Below are positions 1 through 6,443 of a DNA stretch of 8,228 bases, piece after piece (position 1 is the stretch's first letter; each line of letters begins with the position of its first letter). The stretch is from an uncultured Clostridia bacterium (GTDB lineage: Bacteria > Bacillota > Clostridia > Christensenellales > Borkfalkiaceae): positions 1 to 8,228 of the forward strand of contig CANQUY010000079.1 of the NCBI GenBank assembly GCA_947627125.1, read 5' to 3'. A program made the position numbers and the translations under genes. The notes below the pieces were generated by a model. The model made no database searches. It worked only from the letters and a program-made list of their open reading frames with translations, and was not told where the DNA came from.

Positions 1-117
1 GAGGGTGATGACGAGCTCGAAGGGCTGCATTTCCCCGATCTGGCGCTTCCCCATGAGCCGCATGATGACGAGGAGCGTCACAAAGATGATGGCGGTGCGG
101 ATGATGACGAGGGTCAT
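1..117 (-). CDS. DUF421/YetF-type membrane protein, N-terminal fragment
   Basis: The first 39 residues of a membrane protein that continues beyond the left edge. A hydrophobic helix (about residues 3-20) is followed by RLMGKRQIGEMQPFELVITL, which is very like the conserved start of the DUF421/YetF family (arginine-rich turn, GKRQIGE, then QPFELV). Family members are usually about 150-240 residues, with N-terminal transmembrane helices and a cytoplasmic domain; their biochemical role is not well established. The start is the ATG read from 117 down to 115. It fits the family N-terminus exactly, although no good ribosome binding site is visible upstream (the sequence there is A/T-rich). The gene is divergent from the ECF-transporter gene to the right, so the space between holds upstream sequence for both. 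I am confident of the family and cannot judge completeness. Confidence 0.82.
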   Translation of the reverse strand, partial: MTLVIIRTAIIFVTLLVIMRLMGKRQIGEMQPFELVITL

Positions 118-159
118 AAAAATAGTTTTTCGTAAAACGGGAAATGTATGTAAAAAAAG

Positions 160-188
160 TTGATTTTTGCGCCGCTCTGTGTTATGAT
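160..188 (+). promoter_or_regulatory. sigma-A-type promoter reading toward the ECF S-component gene
   Basis: TTGATT (160-165), a 17-base spacer, then TATGAT (183-188) with TG one base upstream (extended -10). Transcription would start near 195, giving a leader of about 420 nt before the ATG at 618. The leader is largely repeats, with no recognisable riboswitch. I see no closer promoter for the gene at 618. The match is by eye only. Confidence 0.55.
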
Positions 189-255
189 TTTGGGCGAAAA
201 AGGACGGGGCGGCCCGAGCGGAACGAAGAAGCACATGAGATATATGGAGCCTGTC

Positions 256-321
256 GCGGCGTCATGCTGAGAAGGGGAGTAGTACAAAGTCTGCGAGAGC
301 TTACCCGAAGCATCTCGCCGC
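256..321 (+). repeat. Short dispersed repeat with inverted ends, copy 1
   Basis: Begins GCGGCGTCATGCTGAG and ends GAAGCATCTCGCCGC. The two ends are imperfect inverted repeats of each other (GCGGCG and ATGCT pair with AGCAT and CGCCGC). Related copies with the same ends lie at 6502-6563 and 8153-8218. The element is non-coding and resembles the small palindromic repeats scattered between genes in many bacteria. It lies inside the predicted leader of the next gene. No associated transposase is in the window. Confidence 0.75.
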
Positions 322-387
322 ATGCTTTACGGACTCCGCCGCGAGATTCTTCGGGTCAGTTCGTCTGACTTCGTATTTTCTCGCGTT

Positions 388-600
388 CTCAGAATGACGC
401 GGCGGTCACGGACTTCGTTTGAGGGGATTCTTCGGGCTTCGCCCTCAGAATGAGCGGGAGTCCCCGCGCGCTCTCAGAATGACGCGGCGGCCACGGACTT
501 CGTTTGAGGGGATTCTTCGGGCTTCGCCCTCAGAATGAGCGGGAGTCCCCGCGTTCTCAGAATGAGCGGGAGTCCCCGCGTTCTCAGAATGAGCGGGCAG
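388..600 (+). repeat. Tandem repeat array: 85-bp duplication plus 27-bp units
   Basis: An 85-bp unit (388-472) is followed at once by a second copy (473-555, 83 bp). I find one mismatch over the first ~80 bases (T at 406 versus C at 491), then a small difference at the unit end. The last 27 bases of copy 2 (529-555) are repeated at 556-582 and in part at 583-600, so the array ends within the last few bases before the ribosome binding site at 604. Each large unit holds a 25-bp hairpin (427-451 and 512-536) with outer arms ATTCT/AGAAT, inner arms GGGC/GCCC and loop TTC. The array could be read as nine-residue peptide repeats in frame with the downstream gene, but the ribosome binding site at 604-610 argues against translation. 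Confidence 0.9.
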
Positions 601-603
601 AAA

Positions 604-610
604 AGGAGGT
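604..610 (+). promoter_or_regulatory. Ribosome binding site fixing the start of the ECF S-component gene
   Basis: AGGAGGT, seven bases before the ATG at 618. This near-perfect site decides against a longer reading frame that opens at 504 within the repeats. Confidence 0.85.
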
Positions 611-617
611 GCGTATC

Positions 618-1277
618 ATGCAAGACACTGCGAATACTGCAAAAAAAGCGGGAAGGTGGAAACGCTTTCTGTATTCCGACCTCATGATCGGGCTCTCTTC
701 CGCGCGTCAGCTCGCCTATATCGCCGTGATGACCGCCCTCTGCATTGCCGTGAACTTCTTCGAGATCAAATTCGGCGACGTCCAATTCTCCTTCACTGTG
801 TTTGTGAGCATTCTCACGGGCATGATCCTCGGCCCCGTCTATGGGTTCGTCGCCGTGTTTTTGGGGGACGCCGTCGGCTTCCTCGTCAATTCGGGCGGAT
901 TTCTCTACATGCCTTGGGTGGGGCTCTCCGTCGCCATGATGAGCTTCCTTGCGGGCTGTTTCATGAAACTTCCCCTGCACTTCAAGGGGAGCGTCTATGT
1001 GAAGCTCTCCATCATCTGCGTGAGCACGCTCCTCGTCTGTTCGGTGGGGATCAACACGACGGGAATGTACTTCTACTACACAAGTGTTGGGTTCTCGCAG
1101 AAAGCCCTCGGGTACCTCAGCGAGTATTTCGGCGGCGTCAATCTCTATTGGACGTACGCGCTCGTCCGCCTCGTGTTTATGGGACAGCTTCTCAACAGCG
1201 CTCTGAACTACGCCCTGCTCTTTGCCGCCGTGCCCATACTCAAGGCGGTGAAGCCTCTCAAACTTCGGCTCGAGTAA
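618..1277 (+). CDS. ECF transporter S component (substrate-binding membrane subunit)
   Basis: A 219-residue integral membrane protein that resembles the substrate-specific S subunits of energy-coupling-factor vitamin importers. S subunits bind a vitamin or related small molecule and are energised by a shared EcfA-EcfA'-EcfT module, which is not in this window. A short basic N-terminus (1-28) precedes about five or six hydrophobic segments (roughly 30-48, 58-82, 95-117, 127-145, 178-210). The stretch GMILGPVYGFVAVFLGD (68-84), then FLYMPWVG (95-102), is typical of the folate-type S-component family: a helix ending GPxxG, an acidic residue, then a G/P-rich loop. The C-terminal helix has R184 and Q190-N197, as is common in that family. 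The substrate cannot be read from sequence. Folate is the nearest family name; the adjacent pncB makes a niacin-type substrate a conjecture only. It is a single-gene transcription unit, closed by the hairpin at 1284-1311. Confidence 0.8.
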   Translation: MQDTANTAKKAGRWKRFLYSDLMIGLSSARQLAYIAVMTALCIAVNFFEIKFGDVQFSFTVFVSILTGMILGPVYGFVAVFLGDAVGFLVNSGGFLYMPWVGLSVAMMSFLAGCFMKLPLHFKGSVYVKLSIICVSTLLVCSVGINTTGMYFYYTSVGFSQKALGYLSEYFGGVNLYWTYALVRLVFMGQLLNSALNYALLFAAVPILKAVKPLKLRLE

Positions 1278-1283
1278 TTTTCT

Positions 1284-1316
1284 GAAAGTCAATCGCTTGC
1301 GGTTGACTTTTCTCTA
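1284..1316 (+). terminator. Intrinsic terminator after the ECF S-component gene
   Basis: AAAGTCAA (1285-1292) pairs with TTGACTTT (1303-1310). The pairing continues inward through a T-G wobble and CGC/GCG to a tiny TT-centred loop, giving an almost unbroken 12-bp stem. The T-tract after it is short and interrupted (TCTCT), so termination may be partial. The right arm is also the -35 box of the lgt promoter. Confidence 0.65.
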
Positions 1317-1330
1317 TAAAATGGTATAAT
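1303..1330 (+). promoter_or_regulatory. sigma-A promoter of the lgt operon
   Basis: TTGACT (1303-1308), 16-base spacer, perfect TATAAT (1325-1330). Predicted start near 1337, leaving a leader of about 22 nt with AAGGAGGG at 1345-1352, six bases before the lgt ATG. The -35 box lies within the terminator stem of the preceding gene. Confidence 0.8.
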
Positions 1331-1358
1331 AGAGCCAACACCCCAAGGAGGGCGTCAA

Positions 1359-2501
1359 ATGCTATCGTCTTTGCTTGCCGAAACTCCTCTCTTCGGCGCA
1401 AACGAGAGGGGGATCATCCTCTTCGGTTTTGAAATCTACTTCTACGCCATCGGCATTGTCTGCGGCATATTGCTTGCGACCTTTCTCTCCGCGCTCCTCA
1501 TGAAGCGGCGGAACATGTCCTCCGACTTCATTTTCACCCTCTTCATTTTCTGTATCCCGACGGCTCTCATCTGCGCGAGGCTGTATTTCTGCATCACGGA
1601 CGGCATGAATATCACGCAGTGGTTCAGTTGGAACAGCATCCGAAACGGCGGGCTGTCCGTCATCGGCGGGGTGCTCGGCGGCGTCACGGCGGGGCTCATT
1701 GTCTGCCTCGTTAAAAAGGTGAACTTCTTCCGCGCGGCCGACTGCGTCGTCGTCACCATCCTCGTGGCACAGGCAATGGGGCGGTGGGGGAATTTCTTCA
1801 ACATGGAAGTGTACGGCGCGGAAGTCGCGAGCGACGGGATGAAGTGGTTCCCCTTCGCCGTGCCCGTGAGCAATCTCCACCCCACGGGGATCGGCGCCTT
1901 TTCGGACCCCAACGCCACATGGCACTACGCGTTTTTCTTCTATGAAATGCTGTTGAACCTCGTGGGCTTCGGCCTGCTCTTTTCGGCGGCATGGTTCTGG
2001 GACAAGAAGCCCAACGGCGTCCTCATGTGCGGCTACTTCGTGTGGTACGGCCTCGTCCGCTCCATCATGGAGCCCTTGAGGGACAGCAAATATATTCTGA
2101 ACGGCGGCGGCGTGCCGTGGTCGTTCGTGACGTCCATTCTGATGATCGTGGGCGGCCTTGCGGGCATCGGCGTTCTGCTGTATCTGAACTACAGGAAGGA
2201 GGGTTCGCTCATCGGCAGTAAAAACGGCGATCCCTGCGGCATTACGGAGTATCTGACGCCCTATAAGGACGACGTGCCCTACTATTCCAAGATCAATCTG
2301 ATGGGAAAGAACTACCCTCCAAAGCCTGAGAAGGGGGAAGAATCGACAAAGACGGAGGAGAAAGATTCCCCCGCCCCCTCAGTCCCCCTCCCCAAGGAGG
2401 GGGCAGGGCTTCCCCCCGGGGGGGAGCTGTCGCCGCAGGCGACTGAGGAGGGGTCCTCTGAGAATGACGCGGACAAGCAGTCCAAGGAGAAAAAACAATG
2501 A
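1359..2501 (+). CDS. lgt: Prolipoprotein diacylglyceryl transferase with an extended C-terminal tail
   Basis: Lgt moves a diacylglyceryl group from phosphatidylglycerol to the lipobox cysteine of prolipoproteins in the cytoplasmic membrane, the first step of lipoprotein maturation; LspA, encoded downstream, acts next. The 380 residues show about seven hydrophobic segments within residues 20-278 and the family motifs: GGLSVIGG (97-104), the signature GRWGNFFNMEVYG (141-153, with R142, N145 and E150) and YGLVRSIMEPLR (230-241, with R234, E238 and R241). Two points are odd. By eye, the position of the catalytic His103 of E. coli Lgt is isoleucine (I102). The protein also runs about 100 residues past the last membrane helix, in a charged, proline-rich and probably cytoplasmic tail; residues ~338-372 of that tail are encoded by an intergenic-type repeat. 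The start has a strong ribosome binding site. The stop overlaps the pncB start (ATGA). It is the first gene of the operon. Confidence 0.95.
   Translation: MLSSLLAETPLFGANERGIILFGFEIYFYAIGIVCGILLATFLSALLMKRRNMSSDFIFTLFIFCIPTALICARLYFCITDGMNITQWFSWNSIRNGGLSVIGGVLGGVTAGLIVCLVKKVNFFRAADCVVVTILVAQAMGRWGNFFNMEVYGAEVASDGMKWFPFAVPVSNLHPTGIGAFSDPNATWHYAFFFYEMLLNLVGFGLLFSAAWFWDKKPNGVLMCGYFVWYGLVRSIMEPLRDSKYILNGGGVPWSFVTSILMIVGGLAGIGVLLYLNYRKEGSLIGSKNGDPCGITEYLTPYKDDVPYYSKINLMGKNYPPKPEKGEESTKTEEKDSPAPSVPLPKEGAGLPPGGELSPQATEEGSSENDADKQSKEKKQ
2375..2472 (+). repeat. Multi-hairpin GC-rich repeat lying inside the lgt coding sequence
   Basis: An outer stem (CCCCTCAGTC at 2375-2384 against GACTGAGGAGGGG at 2441-2453, one bulged A) encloses three hairpins: 2384-2403 (CCCCCTCC/GGAGGGGG), 2409-2427 (GCTTCCCCCC against GGGGGGGAGC) and 2429-2442 (GTCGCC/GGCGAC). 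It is followed at 2457-2472 by TCTGAGAATGACGCGG, which differs by one base from the intergenic module TCTCAGAATGACGCGG at 387-402, 472-487 and 6676-6691. The whole piece is read in frame as Lgt residues ~339-372, rich in Pro, Gly and Glu. It appears to be an intergenic repeat that landed in the 3' end of the gene. Confidence 0.75.
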
Positions 2502-3934
2502 GAAATCTCACACTACTCACCGATCTCTATCAACTCACGATGGGGCAGGGCTATTTCAGGGAAAAGAAACATGAGGAAACGGCCGTGTTCGACCTCTTCT
2601 TCCGCCCCAACCGCCTCATCACCTATTCCGTGGCGGCGGGCATGGAGCAGGCCGCACAGTACCTCGAAAATCTCCATTTCGACGAGGAGGACCTTTCCTA
2701 CCTCCGCTCCCTGCACCTCTTTGACGAGGATTTCCTCGCCTATCTCAAGGAACTTCGCTTCACGGGCGACGTCTATGCCGTCCGCGAGGGGGAGATCGTC
2801 TTTCCCTATGAGCCCATTCTGACGGTGAAGGCCCCCATGATACAGGCACAGCTCGTCGAAACGGCCCTCCTCACCATCATCAACCATCAGACGCTCATCG
2901 CCACCAAGGCCTCTAAGATCTGCGCGGCGGCACAGGGGAACGTCGTCATGGAATTCGGCCTCCGCCGTGCGCAGGGACCCGACGCAGGCGTTTACGGGGC
3001 GAGGGCGGCGATCATCGGCGGCTGCAATTCGACGTCCAACGTCATTGCGGGGAAGCTCTTCAATGTCCCCGTCGCAGGGACCATGGCGCACAGCTGGGTC
3101 ATGAATTTCCCCACCGAGCTCGACGCCTTCCGCGCCTATGCCGAAACCTTCCCCGACGCCTGCCTGCTCCTCGTCGATACCTACGATACCTTGAGAAGCG
3201 GCGTTCCGCATGCCATTGAGGCGTTCAAGGAGCTCCGCGCGAGCGGCCATGAACCCAAGGGCATCCGCCTCGACTCGGGGGATCTTGCCTATCTCTCCAA
3301 GGAAGCGAGGAAGATGCTCGACAGGGCGGGCTTTGAAAACACCATCATCTGCGCCTCGGGCGATTTGGACGAGAACTCTATCCGCTCCCTCAAGGAACAG
3401 GGGGCCAAGATCGACAGCTGGGGCGTCGGCACCAAACTCATCACGAGCGCAGACCTTCCCGCCCTCGGCGGCGTCTATAAACTTGCCGCAGTCTACGACG
3501 AAGAGGGGAGGGAGATCCCCAAGATCAAGCTCTCCGACACGACGGAGAAGATCACCAACCCCTCCTTCAAGGAGGTATGGCGCATCTACGACCGCGAAAC
3601 GGACAAGGCCGTTGCCGACTACATCACCCGCTTCGACGAGGTCATTGACGAATCGGAGCCCCTGCTTCTCTTCCACCCCGTGGACACATGGAAGCGCATG
3701 ACGGTGAAAAACTTCCGCGCGCGGCGTCTACGCTCCCTCCTCGTCAAGGGGGGAAAGCGCACCTACGATACCCTCCCGCTCATGGAGATCCAACGGTATT
3801 GCGCCGAGGAAAAGGGCAGGTTCTGGGAGGAGTATACCCGCCAAGACATGCCGCATATCTATAAAGTGGACTTGTCCACCGCGCTCTACGAACTCAAGCG
3901 CGGCATGGTGGAAAAGTACGGAAAGGGGGAGTGA
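2498..3934 (+). CDS. pncB: Nicotinate phosphoribosyltransferase
   Basis: A cytoplasmic enzyme that joins nicotinate to phosphoribosyl pyrophosphate, usually with ATP hydrolysis, making nicotinate mononucleotide in the Preiss-Handler route of NAD salvage. The 478 residues match the family's usual length. Visible motifs: LTDLYQLTMGQGYF (7-20) at the N-terminus; ETALLTIINHQT (121-132); EFGLRRAQGPDAG (152-164); GTMAHSWVM (194-202), holding the conserved histidine H198 expected to be phosphorylated in this family; VDTYDT (226-231); the phosphoribosyl-binding RLDSGDL (257-263); and SWGVGT (307-312). The start overlaps the lgt stop by four bases, with AAGGAG at 2484-2489 inside lgt, which suggests translational coupling. 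Its place between two lipoprotein-processing genes has no obvious functional reason; shared housekeeping expression is the simplest reading. Confidence 0.96.
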   Translation: MRNLTLLTDLYQLTMGQGYFREKKHEETAVFDLFFRPNRLITYSVAAGMEQAAQYLENLHFDEEDLSYLRSLHLFDEDFLAYLKELRFTGDVYAVREGEIVFPYEPILTVKAPMIQAQLVETALLTIINHQTLIATKASKICAAAQGNVVMEFGLRRAQGPDAGVYGARAAIIGGCNSTSNVIAGKLFNVPVAGTMAHSWVMNFPTELDAFRAYAETFPDACLLLVDTYDTLRSGVPHAIEAFKELRASGHEPKGIRLDSGDLAYLSKEARKMLDRAGFENTIICASGDLDENSIRSLKEQGAKIDSWGVGTKLITSADLPALGGVYKLAAVYDEEGREIPKIKLSDTTEKITNPSFKEVWRIYDRETDKAVADYITRFDEVIDESEPLLLFHPVDTWKRMTVKNFRARRLRSLLVKGGKRTYDTLPLMEIQRYCAEEKGRFWEEYTRQDMPHIYKVDLSTALYELKRGMVEKYGKGE

Positions 3935-3940
3935 AGGGCG

Positions 3941-4426
3941 TTGTTCGGACTTTACACCAAAAAAAAGGTAAAAAAACTCACCGCCGAGCTCAAGGCGGAG
4001 TATGAAAAGGCTCTGCAAAAACAGCGGGAAACCGCTGAGGAGTTCAAGGCGGAGAACCGCACCCTGCAGGCCCGCGTGCTCGAGCTCGAGAACGAGCGTT
4101 CGGGCGCGATCGCCGCATTTCAGGCCGCCGAACGGGAGCGCGGGATCGTGCGGGAAGAGGGGGAACGGACCCTCGAAAACGACAGGCGCGAGCTCGCCCT
4201 TCTCAAGCAAAAATGCAGACTTATGTTGCAGAATTTGCAGGAAAAGTACCCCGACGAGGAGGACGCGCGCAGCTTTGCGGCATTCATGGCAGAGCTCGGA
4301 GAGGAGGCGGAAGAGGAGGAAGATACGGGCTTCAACCTCGAGGACGTGACTGCTCCCAAGGGCCCGCTCGACCTCAAACAACTCTGCCTCGATTTAGGGC
4401 TCACGGAGGACGACGATGAAGGATGA
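3941..4426 (+). CDS. Coiled-coil protein of unknown function
   Basis: A 161-residue soluble protein that I do not recognise. A basic start (KKKVKK, 8-13) leads into a long, highly charged, probably coiled-coil region (about 10-105, rich in Glu, Lys, Arg, Gln and Ala). Next come a short segment DARSFAAFMAEL (108-119), an acidic run EEAEEEED (121-128) and a C-terminal piece, DLKQLCLDLGL (144-154), that looks like a small amphipathic helix. No signal peptide or membrane segment is present. The start is TTG: the frame is closed by a stop at 3932-3934, no ATG or GTG lies near, and a GA-rich ribosome binding sequence (3922-3939) precedes it. It begins six bases after pncB and overlaps lspA by 11 bases, so it is cotranscribed. 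The coiled coil and acidic tail suggest a scaffold or interaction partner (a DivIVA-like or GrpE-like style is possible), but no function can be assigned. Confidence 0.8.
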   Translation: MFGLYTKKKVKKLTAELKAEYEKALQKQRETAEEFKAENRTLQARVLELENERSGAIAAFQAAERERGIVREEGERTLENDRRELALLKQKCRLMLQNLQEKYPDEEDARSFAAFMAELGEEAEEEEDTGFNLEDVTAPKGPLDLKQLCLDLGLTEDDDEG

Positions 4427-5033
4427 TCCTACGCCCGTTTCGGCGGCGAAACGGGACGAAAGAGAGAAAAAAATCACACATATGCTGCAATTTGCGCTGA
4501 TTGCGTGCATTGCGCTGTTCGTGGACCAGCTCACAAAATATATTGATTTTTACTTTCTCCCCAACAACGGAGATCGTTTTTGGCTCATAGAGGGCGTCTT
4601 TGGCTTTTCCCATGTCGAGAACGACGCCATTGCCTTCGGGATCGGCAGCGGCAACCACGCTTTTATGGTCATCGTCATGATCGTGACCTCCATTCTCATG
4701 GTCGCCATTCCGATCGTCGCATTCACGGCGTTCAAACAGAACCATCCCGCCCGGATCTGCCTCGCTTTTATCGAGGGCGGCGCGATCGGCAACTTTGTTG
4801 ACAGGCTGTTCATCAGGAACGCAAGCGGCGTCGCCGTCGTCAGAGATTTTGTCAACCTTGAATATTTCGGCTTCGCCAACTGCAATATCGCCGATTTCTG
4901 CGTCACTATCGGCGCCGTTGCCCTCCTCATCATTCTGCTCTTTATCGGCCCGCAGGCGGCGTTCCCCCTCAAAAAGGAGTGGCGGGAAGAGGCCAAGCGG
5001 GCGGAAGCGGCCGAAAAGGAAGAGAAAAAATGA
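4416..5033 (+). CDS. lspA: Lipoprotein signal peptidase (signal peptidase II)
   Basis: A membrane aspartyl protease that removes the signal peptide from diacylglyceryl-modified prolipoproteins, acting after Lgt, which is encoded in the same operon. The 205 residues have the four-helix plan (about 25-44, 82-106, 112-126, 160-178). Visible motifs: DQLTK (37-41); GGAIGNFVDR (121-130) with catalytic D129; and VVRDF (141-145) with FANCNIAD (153-160), giving the second catalytic aspartate D160. The usual NxGAAF motif is altered to NDAIAFG (69-75), with Ala and Ile in place of Gly and Ala. It is longer than the usual ~150-170 residues because of a charged N-terminal arm (1-23) and a Lys/Glu-rich tail (184-205). 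CGGAGGA (4404-4410) precedes the ATG by five bases. The stop overlaps the next start (ATGA). Confidence 0.95.
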   Translation: MKDDPTPVSAAKRDEREKKITHMLQFALIACIALFVDQLTKYIDFYFLPNNGDRFWLIEGVFGFSHVENDAIAFGIGSGNHAFMVIVMIVTSILMVAIPIVAFTAFKQNHPARICLAFIEGGAIGNFVDRLFIRNASGVAVVRDFVNLEYFGFANCNIADFCVTIGAVALLIILLFIGPQAAFPLKKEWREEAKRAEAAEKEEKK

Positions 5034-5947
5034 CCGAACAGACCTTTTCTGCCGACCGCACGGCGCGCGTTGACGTCTTTTTGAGCGAAGTCACTTCTCT
5101 CACGCGCTCGGCCGTCAAGAAGCTCGCCGACGAGGGGCACGTCTTTGTCAACGGCAGTCCCGCAAAGGCGGGTTTTGAGGTAAAAAACGGCGACTATGTG
5201 CGAATTGAGGCCCCCGACCCCGTCCCGACGAGGGCGGTCCCCGAGGACATTCCCATCGAAATCGTCTATGAGGATGACGACATTGCCGTCGTCAACAAGG
5301 CGCAGGGCATGACCGTTCACGCGGGCGCGGGGAACTACGATGGCACCCTCGTCAACGCCCTCCTGTACCGTCTGAAAAACTTGAGCGGCGTGGGGGGAGA
5401 ACTTCGCCCCGGCATTGTCCACAGGATCGATAAGGATACGTCGGGGCTGCTCGTCGTCGCAAAGAACGACTTTGCCCACCTCTCCCTTTCAAAACAGATC
5501 GCGGAGAAGGAGGCGGGCAGAGAGTACCTCGCCCTCCTCGAGGGAGTTCTGAAGGAGGATAGCGGAAGGGTTTCCACCGACATCGGCCGCGACCCCAAGG
5601 ACCGCCTCAAGATGGCTGTTCTTCCCGCGGGAAGGGGGAAATCGGCCGTCACCGATTGGGAAGCCGTGGAGCGGTTCAAGGAGAACACGCTTGCAAAGTT
5701 CACCCTGCACACGGGAAGGACGCACCAGATCAGAGTGCACGCGCGGTACATGGGGCACCCCGTCGTGGGGGATAAGCTGTACGGATTCAAGAAACAGCGG
5801 TTCAATTTGGAGGGGCAGCTGCTGCACGCCTGCCGCCTTACGCTCACCCATCCGCGGACGGGGGAAGTGATGACGTTTGAGGCGCCCCTGCCCGATTATT
5901 TCGCACATATCATTGAAATTTTACGGAAAGAAGAGGTCAAACCATGA
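5030..5947 (+). CDS. rluD: RluD-family large-subunit rRNA pseudouridine synthase
   Basis: Converts specific uridines in RNA to pseudouridine. RluA/RluD-family enzymes mostly act on 23S rRNA; the exact target here is not readable. The 305 residues comprise an S4 RNA-binding domain (about 12-60; VDVFLSE, then SAVKKLADEGHVFVNG), a linker, and the catalytic domain opened by VYEDDDIAVVNKAQGMTVH (79-97). HRIDKDTSGLLVVAK (131-145) is the family signature, with D134 the expected catalytic residue. TGRTHQIRVH (228-237) and HPVVGDKLYG (243-252) complete the active site. The start chosen is the ATG that overlaps the lspA stop (ATGA), since the S4 domain begins just after it; an upstream in-frame ATG at 4979 lies deep inside lspA. 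lspA followed by an rluD-type gene (ylyB in Bacillus) is a familiar Firmicute order. The symbol is at family level. Confidence 0.93.
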   Translation: MTEQTFSADRTARVDVFLSEVTSLTRSAVKKLADEGHVFVNGSPAKAGFEVKNGDYVRIEAPDPVPTRAVPEDIPIEIVYEDDDIAVVNKAQGMTVHAGAGNYDGTLVNALLYRLKNLSGVGGELRPGIVHRIDKDTSGLLVVAKNDFAHLSLSKQIAEKEAGREYLALLEGVLKEDSGRVSTDIGRDPKDRLKMAVLPAGRGKSAVTDWEAVERFKENTLAKFTLHTGRTHQIRVHARYMGHPVVGDKLYGFKKQRFNLEGQLLHACRLTLTHPRTGEVMTFEAPLPDYFAHIIEILRKEEVKP

Positions 5948-6366
5948 AAAAGATCAAGAGAGAAAAGAGGGGCGAACAGGAGCGCAAGGACGCGTATAAG
6001 TCCGCCATCGACGTCACCTACGAGAATGAGAAAAAGGAAAGTAAACTTCAGTCGGAGAACGCACAGAAGATGCGGGAGGAAAAGCTCAAAAACCGTTGGC
6101 GGTTTGCCGACCTGTTTGCGTTTTGCTCACTGCTTCTCTCCGCGCTGTTGTTCGCGCTCGGGCCGCTCGTGCGCTTTCTCCTCAAGGAAAATGAAGCGGG
6201 GCAAATTACGCTCAATGTTCTGAATTCCATTGCGCATTACTGTCTGCTCGCCGCGATCGCATTCCCCGCGTGGTATTTTGTGCGCAAGAAAAACGGTTTT
6301 TGGATCGTCGTCTACGTCGTTGTCATCGTTGTCTACATATTGGGCACCGTCATGGGCACGATTTAA
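5944..6366 (+). CDS. Small membrane protein with a charged N-terminal arm, function unknown
   Basis: A 140-residue protein that I do not recognise. Residues 1-52 are very charged (Lys, Glu, Arg) and probably helical or coiled-coil; they are followed by three hydrophobic segments (about 55-79, 92-112 and 118-138). Lysines and arginines before the first helix, and RKKNG at 114-118 between helices 2 and 3, point to a cytoplasmic N-terminus. No signal peptide or lipobox is present, so it is not itself a lipoprotein. Its start overlaps the rluD-family stop by four bases, with a purine-rich site (AGAAGAGG) around 5930-5937. It is the last gene of the lgt operon; no convincing terminator follows directly, and the next one is at 6710. 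Confidence 0.8.
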   Translation: MKKIKREKRGEQERKDAYKSAIDVTYENEKKESKLQSENAQKMREEKLKNRWRFADLFAFCSLLLSALLFALGPLVRFLLKENEAGQITLNVLNSIAHYCLLAAIAFPAWYFVRKKNGFWIVVYVVVIVVYILGTVMGTI

Positions 6367-6443
6367 CCCTGCGCACCCCATGCGGGGCTCGGAATGAGGA
6401 AGGAGGGCAGTGTCATGCAGAGCTGTCCCGCCCGCCCATGCCG

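Noticed and set aside
256..600. CRISPR array
   Set aside because: The repeats are direct tandem or scattered with no unique spacers of constant length, and no cas gene is present.
504..617. In-frame N-terminal extension of the ECF S component with nine-residue repeats (SQNERESPR)
   Set aside because: It is the translation of the 27-bp DNA repeat (a multiple of three by chance). The AGGAGGT site at 604-610 marks the ATG at 618 as the start, and the extension resembles nothing in the family.
474..1292. Minus-strand open frame (272 codons) opposite the ECF S component
   Set aside because: It covers the repeats and the antisense of a recognisable membrane protein; His/Glu/Arg-rich composition is typical of an antisense shadow.
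2513..3676. Long minus-strand open frame (387 codons) opposite pncB
   Set aside because: It is a GC-rich shadow of a well-supported enzyme gene and has no family-like sequence of its own.
6376..6387. Hairpin CCCC-ATGC-GGGG just after the operon as a terminator
   Set aside because: Only four base pairs, and no run of Ts follows.
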